From Actinernus sp. WN-2022 (lineage: Eukaryota; Cnidaria; Anthozoa; Actiniaria; Actinernidae): DNA of 64,000 nucleotides. Under the pieces are notes generated by a model. It did no database searches. It saw only the letters and a list, made by a program, of their open reading frames with translations, and was not told the origin of the DNA. Shown piece by piece: positions 47,334-57,148 of this stretch; positions within the stretch are counted from its first letter, which is position 1; each line of letters opens with the position of its first letter. The stretch lies in assembly GCA_030867875.1 (NCBI GenBank), contig JAOWCC010000936.1:80013032-80077031 (forward strand), in the 5' to 3' direction. A program made the translations under genes and the position numbers.

Positions 47334-47813
47334 CTGCAAGTGATACAAATACAAAAAAAAGTCTGGATCATAATCATTGTTGATAACTTTGTTCATTATT
47401 GTTGTGTCCATGTGTATGTATATTATATTGCTTTATTTTTCTCTCTCTCTCTCTTTCTTTCTCACTTTCCATCTTTCTTTCATCAGGAATCCATTACCAT
47501 GCAGGAGTGTCCATATGCACTATACCTGTGAGTCAGTGTATGACCGGTTTGAGCTATTTTTAGAACATGTTTCCTGGTTAACTGCCTTCTGACTCAGCTG
47601 CGATCGTACATATGCTTGCCATAACTATCGAGATTAAGAATGACCTATTGTACTTTGAGGTGATTTTACTAACGTTGCATTGTCCTGACTATGGTTTGAG
47701 TGGATTCCCAAAGTGTGGGCACATGAACTCCTGTGAGATCTGTTCTAAATATAGCTCAATCCAGTCATACGCTGACTCACAGACCTAGTGTGGGAGATGG
47801 ACACTCCTGGTAA
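47334..47813. other. No further exon recognised
   Basis: A CT-rich tract lies at 47436-47490. The repeat shared with 15385-15457 lies at about 47706-47800. A plus-strand frame there reads CGHMNSCEICSKYSSIQSY, which looks faintly RING-like; too short to call. Confidence 0.4.
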
Positions 47814-48031
47814 GAGACCAGTCATTATTTAAGGGGAGTACCAGGTTGGATAAAAATCGTACAGGTATGATTTTTTTTTCAGGAAAACCTATGGGGTATG
47901 GGATTTTTTATTCAACTATGTAACAGGATATGAAAAATTCAGGTCAAAACTAATACAGGGTTTGAAAAAAAATATGGGAAAAAAATTATTTTATCCAACC
48001 TGGTACTCCCCTTAAATAATGACCAGTCCCC
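47814..48031. mobile_element. MITE of about 218 bp
   Basis: GACCAGTCATTATTTAAGGG at the left is mirrored by CCCTTAAATAATGACCAGTC at the right. Pairing continues through AGTACCAGGTTGGATAAAA. The centre is AT-rich. Confidence 0.85.
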
Positions 48032-48605
48032 AATGGGCTCCTGCTTTCATTCATTCCCAAGTGTTGTGAACTTAGTATAGATCGTTTTCACGTGACGTCA
48101 TCAAAATTCTAAAATCTAAACTAAATGATCTATAACCCTGTTCTTTTAATATAATTTAGGTATCGATATATTCAGTATTCTTGTAAAATTTTACATCGAT
48201 ACGGTGAGTCGTTATTGAGTTAGAGTATTTTGAATTTTGTGACAGCCCAGCTCAGCGTGTTTCCTAAATGTCATGGAAATCCATATCTTTCTGCCAATTT
48301 AAAATGTTAGACTTGATTTAACGTTAAAAGTGATATCTAAAGTGTTTTTAAGTGAATGCTAATCATATTGCTGGGAAAAACAGCTTTATTTGTAGAGTAC
48401 GTTTTCGGCCGCCATCTTGGTGTACCAAAGTGGTACACCAACATGGCCGCCGCATACAAATTACACTAAATTGTTTGAATATTATTTGTCCGACAGCTCA
48501 GTTAGGAAGTACTCTAATGCTCCAAAATTTCGGTCACTTACATATTTTTACCTGCTCGATACACACCATTAAAAATATTTTACTAATATCAGTCTTTTCT
48601 TGAGG
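48032..48605. other. Spacer with a GCCGCCATCTTGGTGTACCA palindrome
   Basis: A 20-bp-arm palindrome lies at 48403-48449 and belongs to the same family as 14838-14914. No gene is recognised. Confidence 0.6.
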
Positions 48606-49090
48606 CAAGTAGTAGTGATTGGCCGGTTCTGGCCCACTTGGCCTGGAATCCGCTTTCGACCGCTTTCAACTGGTTTCAACCGGTTTCACACAATTCCTGG
48701 AATTCTTCTTACGATCCAATTCTCGGAAATAAGGGCGTGGCACATTCTAGGGTGTGGCACATTCCTGGAATTCTTTGGCAATCCAATTCTCGGAAATGAT
48801 CACGTGGGCAAGGTCAATTATCACGTGGACAAATTCCTGGAATTCTTAAGCATACGAATTCTCGGAAATAATGTCAAGGTCAAATAATGTTGAGACCTAA
48901 AAACTTGAGCCGTGCGCCGTAACCAGCCAACTACTACTACTATACATCTTGCCTTGGATTCATGCGTTTTCCTAGAATTCTTCTTGTGATCCAATTCTCG
49001 GAAATAAGGGTGTGGCACATTCCATTCTAGGGCGTGGCACATTCCTCGAATTCCTGGAAGCGGTTTCGTAGTTTTTTCCTAGAATGATAG
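48606..49090. repeat. Left terminal region of the Polinton with direct and inverted repeats
   Basis: AATTCCTGGAATTCTT..ATCCAATTCTCGGAAAT units occur at about 48693, 48762, 48832 and 48970, some followed by AAGGG.GTGGCACATTC. AGTAGTAGTGATTGGCCGGTT at 48610 is mirrored by AACCAGCCAACTACTACTACT at about 48920-48941, so two Polinton-like ends may face each other over about 330 bp. No gene is visible. Confidence 0.6.
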
Positions 49091-49121
49091 ACACTTAAGG
49101 AGATATTAACTCTGAAATACT

Positions 49122-52100
49122 ATGACGAGAATAATGAATCGACCAACAATTATGGAGATCAATGTTCCGATTTTGAAACCTATGAAAGCTGTGTATAACG
49201 TAGCCAAAACTACAATGAGAACAACTGCTGAGACAGTTCAAAAACGAATAAATGAGTTCGCTGATTGGATCATTTCATATGTTCCACCTGAGGTTAAGAA
49301 GCCTATCGACGAAAGAGTAGAAGCATTGAAGAAGACAGTCAATGATATCTACGACAAACTGAAGAAAACTAACACTATACAAAAGCAGAAATCCGCATTG
49401 AAAGGGTATCTCAGTACATATCGAATCGAAGGTACTGAAAAGACCGACTCGAAGACGTTTCTATCGAATAGCGAGGATAGAGTTGTCGAGTCATTGAAAA
49501 ATCAAAAAAAACCAATCAAGATGAAATTGATTCTAGAATGCAAGTTCGTAAAGAAGGAAATCTACACATTTGCGCATTTCCATTCTAATGTCGAAATCGT
49601 TACGGAAGCAACGAATTTAGAAGAGCTATACTTGAGAATGTCAGCAAATATTGAAGAGAAGGTGAGCAAGTTCCAAAAAGAAGGCTCAGGATGGATCTTC
49701 AGTAACGTGGTTCAATTGGATATCCACATTGACAAATATCAACCTATAGCTGCTAAGTCCTACATAGACCTTCCACAAAAGCTCAAATCAAAGAAAGCGA
49801 TAATCAATGTGAAAAATGAGGATAATAAATGTTTCAAATGGTGCGTAACTGAAGCTGCGTATCCAGAGAAGAAAATTCGTGAACGTGTTACGAAAGAAAT
49901 GAGATTGAATGCTGAGAAATTCAATTGGAATCATATTGAGTTTCCAATACGAATAGATAAGATCGGCAATTTTGAGAAGAACAATTTGAAATATGCAATT
50001 AACGTATATGGATATGAAAACGATCAAGTGTATCCACTTCGAATAAGCGAAAATGATAATAGAGAACAAACAATAAATCTTCTTATGATTTCGAATGATG
50101 AGACTAACCACTATTGCTGGATAAAGAATATGTCTAGATTGCTATCGAGCTCGAATAAGAATAACCATATGCGATACTATTGTGAGCGGTGTCTAATTTC
50201 ATTCAAAACGGATAAGAGTCTACGCAAGCATTCAGAATACTGTAAAAATCACGATGCTGTGAAAATGACACTGCCAGAGAAAGGCACATTTTTGAAGTTC
50301 AAAAATCACAATAATTCAATGCGAGTTCCATTCGTTATCTATGCGGATTTCGAATGCTTCACGGAGCCGATATCATCATGCCAACCAAATGAAAATGCAA
50401 GCTATACTGAACGATATCAGAAACACAAACCATCTGGTTACTGCTATATGATAAAATGCTATGATGATAAGATATTCAAACCTAAGATAGTGCAATACAC
50501 AGCTAAAAATGAGGATGAAGATATTGGAATGGAATTCGTTGAGGCAATTGAAGAATCCGTGAAAATGATATACTTGAAATTCAAGTACCACAAGAGAGTC
50601 AAGATGACGGAGAAAAACGTAGAAGACTATAGGAATGCTAAAATCTGTCATATTTGCGAAACAGAATTATTAGAAGACAAAGTACTAGATCACGACCATT
50701 TGAGTGGATACTATCGAGGTGCGGCTCATAACGATTGCAATTTGAATTACAAGATTCCAAAATTCATTCCAGTGATATTTCACAATCTAGCTGGATACGA
50801 TGCTCATTTATTCATCAAAAATCTTGGAGTCACGGATGGGAAAGTAGATTGTATTCCAAACAACGAGGAGAAATATATCTCATTCAAGAAGCAAATCATG
50901 CTTGACCAATTCGAAAAAGATGGTAAAACCATCGCTGTGAATAGAGAAATTCGATTCATAGACAGTTTCAAGTTCTTAGCATCAAGCTTAGATTCATTAG
51001 TAGGTAATCTCAAGAAAGAGCAGTTTAGGAATTTGAGTACATTCTATGATGGAAAGCAATTAGATCTGCTATTACGAAAAGGTATGTATCCATATGACTA
51101 CATGAATTCACTAGAAAAATTGGATGAGCAAAAATTGCCTCCAAAAGATGAATTTTACTCGAAGTTGAATGATACGCACATATCGGATGGGGACTACGAG
51201 CATGCGAAAGAAACGTGGAAGGCATTCAAGATTAAGACTATGAGACAGTATCATAATCTATACCTAAAATCGGATGTCGTTCTTCTAGCTGACGTATTCG
51301 AGAATTTTAGGGATGTTTGCATGAATCATTATAAATTGGATCCTTGTTGGTACTACACTCTTCCAGGATTGTCATGGGATGCTATGTTGAAAACTACGAA
51401 TGTACAGTTGGAGCTATTGAGTGATGCTGATATGATTCTCATGTTTGAAGCGGGAATTCGTGGAGGCGTATCTATGATCTCAAAACGATATGCGAGAGCT
51501 AATAACAAGTATATGGAAGAATACGATGAAAATAAGAAATCGATATTTATCAAGTATCTCGATGCTAATAACTTATATGGCTGGGCAATGTCAGAGAAAC
51601 TACCAACAGACAATTTCAACTGGATGAATGAGAAAGAATTGAAGAACTGGGAGAACCATCCATGTATACTAGAAGTGGATCTAGAATACGCAAGGAAGCT
51701 TCACGATTTGCACAATGACTATCCAATTGCTCCGGAAAGAATGGAAATCGATGGCATAGAGAAACTCGTTCCAAATTTACATGATAAAAAGAAATACGTA
51801 TTACATCATCAAGCACTGAAAACGTATCTAGATCTAGGATTGAGGATAACGACAATTCATCGCGGTATTAAATTTGAAGAGTCCAATTGGATGAGGAAGT
51901 ATATTGATCTAAATACAAAATTACGAACTCTGGCATCGAACGACTTTGAAAAAGACTTCTTCAAGCTCATGAACAACAGTGTCTTCGGAAAGACGCTTGA
52001 GTCGATTCGTAGTAGAAAAGACATTCGACTTGTCACTCGTGATTCGCAAGCTAAGAAATTGATTTGCCAACCTAATTACAAGGGTCGAACAATTTTCTCT

Positions 52101-52736
52101 GAGAATTTAGCTGCTATTCATATGGGTAAAACTCAGTTGACCTTCAATAAGCCAATTTACGTTGGTATGTCAATTCTAGATTTGAGTAAGACGTTGATGT
52201 GCGATTTTCATTATGGCTACGTCAAGAAAAAGTATGGAGATAAATCACAACTTCTTTTCACTGATACTGATTCGTTGATGTATGAAATCGAAACGGAAGA
52301 TTTCTACAGTGATATTGAGAATGACATTGAATCCCAATTCGATACCTCTAACTATTCAAAGAATCATCCATCAGGAATTAGAACGGGAATTAATAAGAAA
52401 GTCATTGGAATGATGAAGGATGAAACCGCTGGTGAAGAAATAACCGAGTTCGTAGGTTTACGAGCAAAACTCTATGCTTATAAGATTGATGAGAAAGAAT
52501 CGAAACGCTGTAAAGGAATCAAACGATCTGTTGTAAAAAATGACATCGCATTTGAAGATTATAAGAACTGCCTATTCAAACGAGAATCATCCACAAGAAA
52601 AATGAATGTAATTAGAAGTCATCAACATGAGATCTATACTGAAACTGTAAATAAGATTGCTCTTAGCAGTGATGACGATAAACGAAATATCGAATCAGAT
52701 GGAATCCACACTCTAGCAATTGGTTATAAAGAATGA
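49122..52736 (+). CDS. polB: Family B DNA polymerase (protein-primed type, Polinton)
   Basis: 1204 residues, within the size range of Polinton polymerases. The N-terminal 100 residues are helical and lysine-rich. A C2H2 finger (YYCERCLISFKTDKSLRKHS) lies at about 352. Exonuclease motifs: YADFECF (about 406), FHNLAGYDAHLF (about 552), YLKSDVVLLADV (about 713). Between Exo I and II sits an endonuclease VII-like HNH/zinc segment (CHICETELL, LDHDHLSGYYRG, HNDCNLNYK, about 506-540). Polymerase motifs: YLDANNLYGWAM (A, about 811), KLMNNSVFGKT (B, about 947), FTDTDSLMYEI (C, about 1045). All catalytic Asp/Glu residues are present. It would copy the element from a protein primer. Transcribed toward the integrase; the 3' ends are 150 bp apart. 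Confidence 0.95.
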   Translation: MTRIMNRPTIMEINVPILKPMKAVYNVAKTTMRTTAETVQKRINEFADWIISYVPPEVKKPIDERVEALKKTVNDIYDKLKKTNTIQKQKSALKGYLSTYRIEGTEKTDSKTFLSNSEDRVVESLKNQKKPIKMKLILECKFVKKEIYTFAHFHSNVEIVTEATNLEELYLRMSANIEEKVSKFQKEGSGWIFSNVVQLDIHIDKYQPIAAKSYIDLPQKLKSKKAIINVKNEDNKCFKWCVTEAAYPEKKIRERVTKEMRLNAEKFNWNHIEFPIRIDKIGNFEKNNLKYAINVYGYENDQVYPLRISENDNREQTINLLMISNDETNHYCWIKNMSRLLSSSNKNNHMRYYCERCLISFKTDKSLRKHSEYCKNHDAVKMTLPEKGTFLKFKNHNNSMRVPFVIYADFECFTEPISSCQPNENASYTERYQKHKPSGYCYMIKCYDDKIFKPKIVQYTAKNEDEDIGMEFVEAIEESVKMIYLKFKYHKRVKMTEKNVEDYRNAKICHICETELLEDKVLDHDHLSGYYRGAAHNDCNLNYKIPKFIPVIFHNLAGYDAHLFIKNLGVTDGKVDCIPNNEEKYISFKKQIMLDQFEKDGKTIAVNREIRFIDSFKFLASSLDSLVGNLKKEQFRNLSTFYDGKQLDLLLRKGMYPYDYMNSLEKLDEQKLPPKDEFYSKLNDTHISDGDYEHAKETWKAFKIKTMRQYHNLYLKSDVVLLADVFENFRDVCMNHYKLDPCWYYTLPGLSWDAMLKTTNVQLELLSDADMILMFEAGIRGGVSMISKRYARANNKYMEEYDENKKSIFIKYLDANNLYGWAMSEKLPTDNFNWMNEKELKNWENHPCILEVDLEYARKLHDLHNDYPIAPERMEIDGIEKLVPNLHDKKKYVLHHQALKTYLDLGLRITTIHRGIKFEESNWMRKYIDLNTKLRTLASNDFEKDFFKLMNNSVFGKTLESIRSRKDIRLVTRDSQAKKLICQPNYKGRTIFSENLAAIHMGKTQLTFNKPIYVGMSILDLSKTLMCDFHYGYVKKKYGDKSQLLFTDTDSLMYEIETEDFYSDIENDIESQFDTSNYSKNHPSGIRTGINKKVIGMMKDETAGEEITEFVGLRAKLYAYKIDEKESKRCKGIKRSVVKNDIAFEDYKNCLFKRESSTRKMNVIRSHQHEIYTETVNKIALSSDDDKRNIESDGIHTLAIGYKE

Positions 52737-52886
52737 ATTGGATTATCGATACTAATACGTGAGCTATCACATGCTCTTTGGTAATGAGCCATTTAGAAGG
52801 CCTCCGCTGAGGGTACACATGTTGTTAATGGCACTTGGCAATACAACTAAATCGATTTCTAGAAAATGTGATTGAAAAGTAGATTG
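52737..52886. other. Convergent intergenic gap, polB / integrase
   Basis: 150 bp between two stop codons. No clear hairpin; TCAATCACATTTTC on the minus strand is the only T-rich stretch. Confidence 0.5.
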
Positions 52887-53882
52887 TTATTTGAGAATGC
52901 TATCTGGTGGTAATTGAGTATCGTTTGGAACTACTTGCAATTCCTCTCTTACAAAAGAACGTTTAGGAGCTCCTTCAGAGAGGTAGTATAAGACAGGTTG
53001 ACTAGATGAAACTATAGTTCTCAAAATGTTGTAAATTTCGATTGACCAAATAGGATCGGTAGCACGTCGATTATTACCACCTTCTTGTTCGCCAGAAGCA
53101 TATACGTACCTAACTCTCACACCATTTGGTAGTCTAATCTCATCTAAACCAATAGTTCGCTTATACTCTTTTTCTTCTATGGCTACTTCTTTCATTTCGA
53201 TAGCATCATATGGCGCCTTTGATGTTATTCTAGTAACTTCACTATTGATGGCTTTGAAGATTGCAGACAAACGTTTCACCCATTTTCTAGATCTATCGTC
53301 ATCCATGAGCATTTCCTGAGCATATTGGTATGAGAATAGCTTCTCCGATAGCGTTCTATTTGCTCTTTCAACGAATGCTTGAGCTCTATGGTTATTAGCT
53401 TCACTTCTTTGAATGATAACATCATGCTTATCCATTAGTTTCGTTAGCGATCCCATGAATTCTCTACCAGGATCAACAATCAGTGTTTTTGGCCATTTCA
53501 ATTTTCTGGAATATATCTTAGTGAAAGCTTGTGATATCTCATTCGATTCTTTCGATGTTAATGGCTCACCATCTTTGTACCTGCTGGCAATATCAACGAC
53601 TACTAACGCATACTTGTATGTCTTCCTTCCTATGGTGTCATGTGGTAGAAATAGTAGATCTGCTTGATGGATCTGGTTGGGTTTCGAGATATCCCAATGA
53701 GGTCTAGGAATGTACTCTATAGCTGGTAAGTATATTTGCCAAATTGCTTGTTTCTCGAGCCACTTCTTTGTGATGTCTTCACTAATGCTAGAAGCTTGTG
53801 CTAATTTATGGATTGCTGAATACCCTTTCCAATAGCCTTTGGTAGAGTAGTATATATTGGAGAGTTTCCTATTCGAATTCAT
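52887..53882 (-). CDS. int: Retroviral-type (rve) DDE integrase of the Polinton
   Basis: 331 residues. The core shows HQADLLFLP (Asp 75), LIVDPGREF (Asp 137) and AFVERANR (Glu 172), giving the D..D-35-E spacing of retroviral-fold integrases. The C-terminal part (NGVRVRYVY through APKRSFVREELQVVP) resembles the SH3-like DNA-binding tail. No chromodomain is seen. It would insert the linear element into host chromatin. It is the only minus-strand gene of the element and its ATG is 36 bp from the ATG of the capsid gene. Confidence 0.93.
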   Translation of the reverse strand: MNSNRKLSNIYYSTKGYWKGYSAIHKLAQASSISEDITKKWLEKQAIWQIYLPAIEYIPRPHWDISKPNQIHQADLLFLPHDTIGRKTYKYALVVVDIASRYKDGEPLTSKESNEISQAFTKIYSRKLKWPKTLIVDPGREFMGSLTKLMDKHDVIIQRSEANNHRAQAFVERANRTLSEKLFSYQYAQEMLMDDDRSRKWVKRLSAIFKAINSEVTRITSKAPYDAIEMKEVAIEEKEYKRTIGLDEIRLPNGVRVRYVYASGEQEGGNNRRATDPIWSIEIYNILRTIVSSSQPVLYYLSEGAPKRSFVREELQVVPNDTQLPPDSILK

Positions 53883-53918
53883 ATAAAGTCATGAATGGAT
53901 AAATCTTTATAGAATAGT
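53883..53918. promoter_or_regulatory. 36-bp divergent promoter region, integrase / capsid gene
   Basis: Only 36 bp separate two divergent start codons. They contain AAATCTTTATA toward the capsid gene; read on the minus strand, CTTTATAT touches the integrase ATG. Both genes must share or overlap their control DNA, or have promoters inside coding sequence. Confidence 0.5.
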
Positions 53919-55145
53919 ATGTCACAACAATCGATTTCAGAAATACTAGATGTTAATCGATCTTCTAAACAACCATTTGGTTTGAAAGCTGAGAACATCT
54001 TGAATAGGATAACCATGAATCCATCTTCAGCATCGCCAGGAGAGACTCTATATGTGAATATTCCACAGTTATCTGAGAATATAGTCATCGTTCCTGGTAG
54101 CGTAGCTATAATATTTGACCTCACAGTTACAGGTCATGCAAATAGGACTCTAGTGAATAACGTCAGTCGGAATTTAGTGAGTCGATTTAAGGTTTTCTAT
54201 GGTGGTGAAACGCTACAGGACACTCAACGATACGATCTATACCAAACCTATTCCGATTTATACTTGACGAAAGAAGAGCGTGATGATAAATTACGACAAG
54301 GGATCTCAACTGAAGATATCAGGAAACATAGAACTAGTGCTGGTGACAAAGGCTCAGATGACAAAGACATAGCCTTAGCAGCAATACATGGAACAAAGTA
54401 TATGATTCCTCTAGACCATCCTATTCTAAATGATCATGGAGTCTTCTATCCAAAAGCATTATTGCAATCACTTATATTCGAAATCACTCTTGCACCTATA
54501 TCTGACATCGTAGTCTATAGCGATACCACGATACCTCCAACGTACAAGCTCAGCAATATGGAATTGGAATATTTATGCATCAATAGTGAGTACCTAGCAC
54601 GTGAAGCAGTATCATCTTATCAAGTTGGTAAAGGCTTCTTCTATGAGAATGTAAATCTTCACAAGACCTTCAATATTAAAACCTCAGATAGTACGATCAA
54701 TGAGCACATCAATATGCCTCGCAGAAGTATGACAGGTATACTATGTCTATTTACTACTACATATACAGGGGGAGCACGAGATAGTGAAAAGTTTGCTAAT
54801 CCTAAGATCACGTCAGTTCATATTGATATCGATGGAATGCCAAATCGCTTATACTCCAAAGGTATGCTACCATCAGACTTGTGGACCTCTGTGAGAAAGC
54901 GTTTCAAAGAAGGCCTCAATCAAAAGGACTTCTACGCTAATGATAGGTTTGCTTTGTGGATTGATCTAAGAACCTATTTCGATAATGATGTTCATGGAAG
55001 CGGATTGATGTTGTCGAATACTCGAGATGGTGTACGAATAGAGATTAAGAGAAAAACTGGCACTGCAGTCACGTGTTACATGTTTGTAGTGGCTGATGCT
55101 CTATTTAGCGTTATGAATTCTACTCTACAGTCAATCATGTATTAA
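53919..55145 (+). CDS. Putative major capsid protein (jelly-roll type)
   Basis: 408 residues. No membrane segment, strongly beta-rich pattern. Landmarks: LYVNIPQLSENIVIVPGS (about 48-66), LVSRFKVFYGGETLQDTQRY (about 85-104), LYQTYSDLYLTKEER, YKLSNMELEYLCINSEYLA in the middle, and ITSVHIDIDGMPNRLYSKGM in the second half. The two-part beta layout, an abundance of aromatic and polar strands, and its place directly before the packaging ATPase fit a double-jelly-roll capsid protein. It is shorter than most Polinton capsid proteins, so a penton/minor capsid role is the main alternative. Confidence 0.6.
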   Translation: MSQQSISEILDVNRSSKQPFGLKAENILNRITMNPSSASPGETLYVNIPQLSENIVIVPGSVAIIFDLTVTGHANRTLVNNVSRNLVSRFKVFYGGETLQDTQRYDLYQTYSDLYLTKEERDDKLRQGISTEDIRKHRTSAGDKGSDDKDIALAAIHGTKYMIPLDHPILNDHGVFYPKALLQSLIFEITLAPISDIVVYSDTTIPPTYKLSNMELEYLCINSEYLAREAVSSYQVGKGFFYENVNLHKTFNIKTSDSTINEHINMPRRSMTGILCLFTTTYTGGARDSEKFANPKITSVHIDIDGMPNRLYSKGMLPSDLWTSVRKRFKEGLNQKDFYANDRFALWIDLRTYFDNDVHGSGLMLSNTRDGVRIEIKRKTGTAVTCYMFVVADALFSVMNSTLQSIMY

Positions 55146-55171
55146 GAGATATGGCGATTGAGTACATATAG

Positions 55172-55810
55172 ATGGAAGAGCTAGTGGATGAGATTCCATT
55201 TCACTGTTTGATTATTGGTCCAACGAATAGCGGTAAGACCCAGTATTTGATTAGTCAATTGAGAAATGCATACAGGTACAAATTCGAGTACATTGTTCTA
55301 ATATGCCCAACTTATGCTCATAATAAGATATACCACGATTTTGCAAGTAATGATCAACGATTCATTGTATTGTCACCAGATGCTAGCAACATTGATGAAA
55401 TAAACAATCTGTTATCATGCTGTAAGGACCTATTTTCTGATACTAACACATTAATTATATTGGATGACTGTGCGTTTTCAAAAGATCTCAAGCAGAGATC
55501 TAACCAATTCATTAATCTCGCATTTTCAGGTAGACATATCGGAATATCAGTTTGGGTGTTGACTCAACAGCTTACATCAATAGCGAAAGCCTTCAGAGAG
55601 AATGTAGCTTGTGTGATTTCATTCTATAATCCATCTCAAATTAGCATGAAGACTCTATTTGATGACTATGGAGGAGACCTAGATATTGAAGACAAGAAGA
55701 AATTCATGAAACTATTGAAATCAGAAAACTATGCTAAGGTGTGCATGTGCTTACGCTATCCATTTCACTGCTATATCGAGATACCTTGCGCAAATATACA
55801 TAAGCAATAA
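55172..55810 (+). CDS. FtsK/HerA-type DNA-packaging ATPase
   Basis: 212 residues. Walker A is IIGPTNSGKTQ (residues 14-24), Walker B is TLIILDDCA (93-101). SGRHIGISVWVLTQQLTSIA (about 119-138) is the conserved late motif of A32-like packaging ATPases. It would pump DNA into the capsid. It lies 26 bp after the capsid gene and 20 bp before the TBP-like gene, in a late-type cluster. Confidence 0.92.
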   Translation: MEELVDEIPFHCLIIGPTNSGKTQYLISQLRNAYRYKFEYIVLICPTYAHNKIYHDFASNDQRFIVLSPDASNIDEINNLLSCCKDLFSDTNTLIILDDCAFSKDLKQRSNQFINLAFSGRHIGISVWVLTQQLTSIAKAFRENVACVISFYNPSQISMKTLFDDYGGDLDIEDKKKFMKLLKSENYAKVCMCLRYPFHCYIEIPCANIHKQ

Positions 55811-55830
55811 TCTATAATACATAGTAAGAG

Positions 55831-56556
55831 ATGTCGATAGTTGAAGAACACGATTTGAGCATTCCATATGACGATTTGAAGATATCTACGATGACGATAG
55901 TATGCAAGTTCAATGGTGTGAAGTTCAATATCGATAACATATCAAAATACATGAATAAAACGAATTCGAAAAAGAGTAAGTCAAAGAAGCACTTCCTCAA
56001 TCAGGCCACTATTAGCATGAAATCAGACTATGACGATAAGTACCTAAATGTGAAATTGTTCAAGAATGGGTCTATACAGATGACTGGCTGTAAGAGTATA
56101 GAGGGAATTGTTGAAGTTCTCCATAAATTGTGTGAATGCTTGAAGCCAATTGTTGTTACGTTTGATTTGGATAGGAAGCCTATAATGAAACCTTTTGCTG
56201 AGAATATGAAGTCGCTAACCATTGATCGTGTATGCGATTTTAAGATATGCATGTTAAACTGTGTATTCAATATTGGATTCGTAGTAGATCGGTGGCTTCT
56301 TTACGAATACTTGATGGAAAGAGGAATAGAAGCAAGATGCAATCTCGATAGACATGCTTGCGTTAACACCAAGTACAACTATGAAGACAGCTTTGGAAAG
56401 AGGAAGATATCGATTTTCGTGTTCATGAGTGGCTCTATTATCATTGCAGGCGCAACAAGCATGAAACAAGTCGTATCTGCATACGAGTTCATTTCGCTTC
56501 TACTGATTGATAACTATAAGAGAATCGTATTCATTGACGTATTACGACAGATATAA
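55831..56556 (+). CDS. TATA-binding-protein-like (TBP-like) protein
   Basis: 241 residues with two related halves. Half one (about 15-105): ISTMTIVCKFNGVKFNIDNI, then NQATISMKS and LNVKLFKNGSIQMTGCKSIE (75-91). Half two (about 125-228): VCDFKICMLNCVFNIGFVVD, then KISIFVFMSGSIIIAGATSM (192-211) followed by a helix. The xFxxGxIxxTGxxS signature in the same position of each half is the TBP saddle repeat, here in the diverged form known from large DNA viruses. It could act as an initiation factor at element promoters. It lies in the structural gene cluster. The stirrup Phe residues are only partly recognisable, so DNA binding is inferred. Confidence 0.78.
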   Translation: MSIVEEHDLSIPYDDLKISTMTIVCKFNGVKFNIDNISKYMNKTNSKKSKSKKHFLNQATISMKSDYDDKYLNVKLFKNGSIQMTGCKSIEGIVEVLHKLCECLKPIVVTFDLDRKPIMKPFAENMKSLTIDRVCDFKICMLNCVFNIGFVVDRWLLYEYLMERGIEARCNLDRHACVNTKYNYEDSFGKRKISIFVFMSGSIIIAGATSMKQVVSAYEFISLLLIDNYKRIVFIDVLRQI

Positions 56557-56589
56557 GCAATAATCGATATCTACGATATATAGCGAGTG

Positions 56590-57135
56590 ATGTCAATAGT
56601 TGAAGAATACATGAATGAAAATGCTATCATCGTTGATGAAAAAGTAGTAGAGAAACCTGCTAAGAAAGTATCAGCAGCAGTTGATGCTAAGAAGACATAC
56701 GATAAAAACGACATTGAAGATAAGCGCGAATCTCTATCGATTTTGGCTGTATTAGGAACAATCAATGAATTCACTGGAGTGGATATGAGTCTAGGTGATG
56801 TCAAGAAACTATCTCCAAAGGATGTCGAAAGGTACTATAATCGTTATCAGATCATCATGGGAAGCAAGGTTACCAACGGTCTAGTAGATACAGCTATACG
56901 AACCACAGTACAATTGCTTTCTAATATACTCTCTATAGATGACGAACAAGAATTGTGCAATGACCTACAAACAAACGAATTGGTTAAACAAGAACTCAAT
57001 AGCATTGCTGGATACGTCGTACTGAAAGGAGGCCGAATGGTAGCTCTAGCAAGTGGTCTAGTCCAAGTTGCGAAACACGTCAATATCAATCCTAATAATG
57101 ATTTCAATGCTCTTGTTAAAGATTTGTCCACATAG
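56590..57135 (+). CDS. Unrecognised 181-residue protein
   Basis: Begins MSIVEEYMNENA; a GTG three bases upstream is not needed. The N-terminal 45 residues are charged and Lys/Ala/Val-rich; the remainder is predicted alpha-helical (LSILAVLGTINEFTGVDMSL, VERYYNRYQIIMG, AIRTTVQLLSNILS). No membrane segment, no known catalytic motif. Its first six residues and the 5' flank resemble those of the TBP-like gene upstream. In position it could be a virion core or packaging accessory protein; this is a guess. Confidence 0.75.
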   Translation: MSIVEEYMNENAIIVDEKVVEKPAKKVSAAVDAKKTYDKNDIEDKRESLSILAVLGTINEFTGVDMSLGDVKKLSPKDVERYYNRYQIIMGSKVTNGLVDTAIRTTVQLLSNILSIDDEQELCNDLQTNELVKQELNSIAGYVVLKGGRMVALASGLVQVAKHVNINPNNDFNALVKDLST

Positions 57136-57140
57136 TACAT

Positions 57141-57148
57141 TATAATGG
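57141..57148 (+). promoter_or_regulatory. TATAATGG motif overlapping the start codon
   Basis: TATA directly precedes ATGG at the start of the Bro-N gene. The same eight bases occur at 60251 and 60922. Confidence 0.4.
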
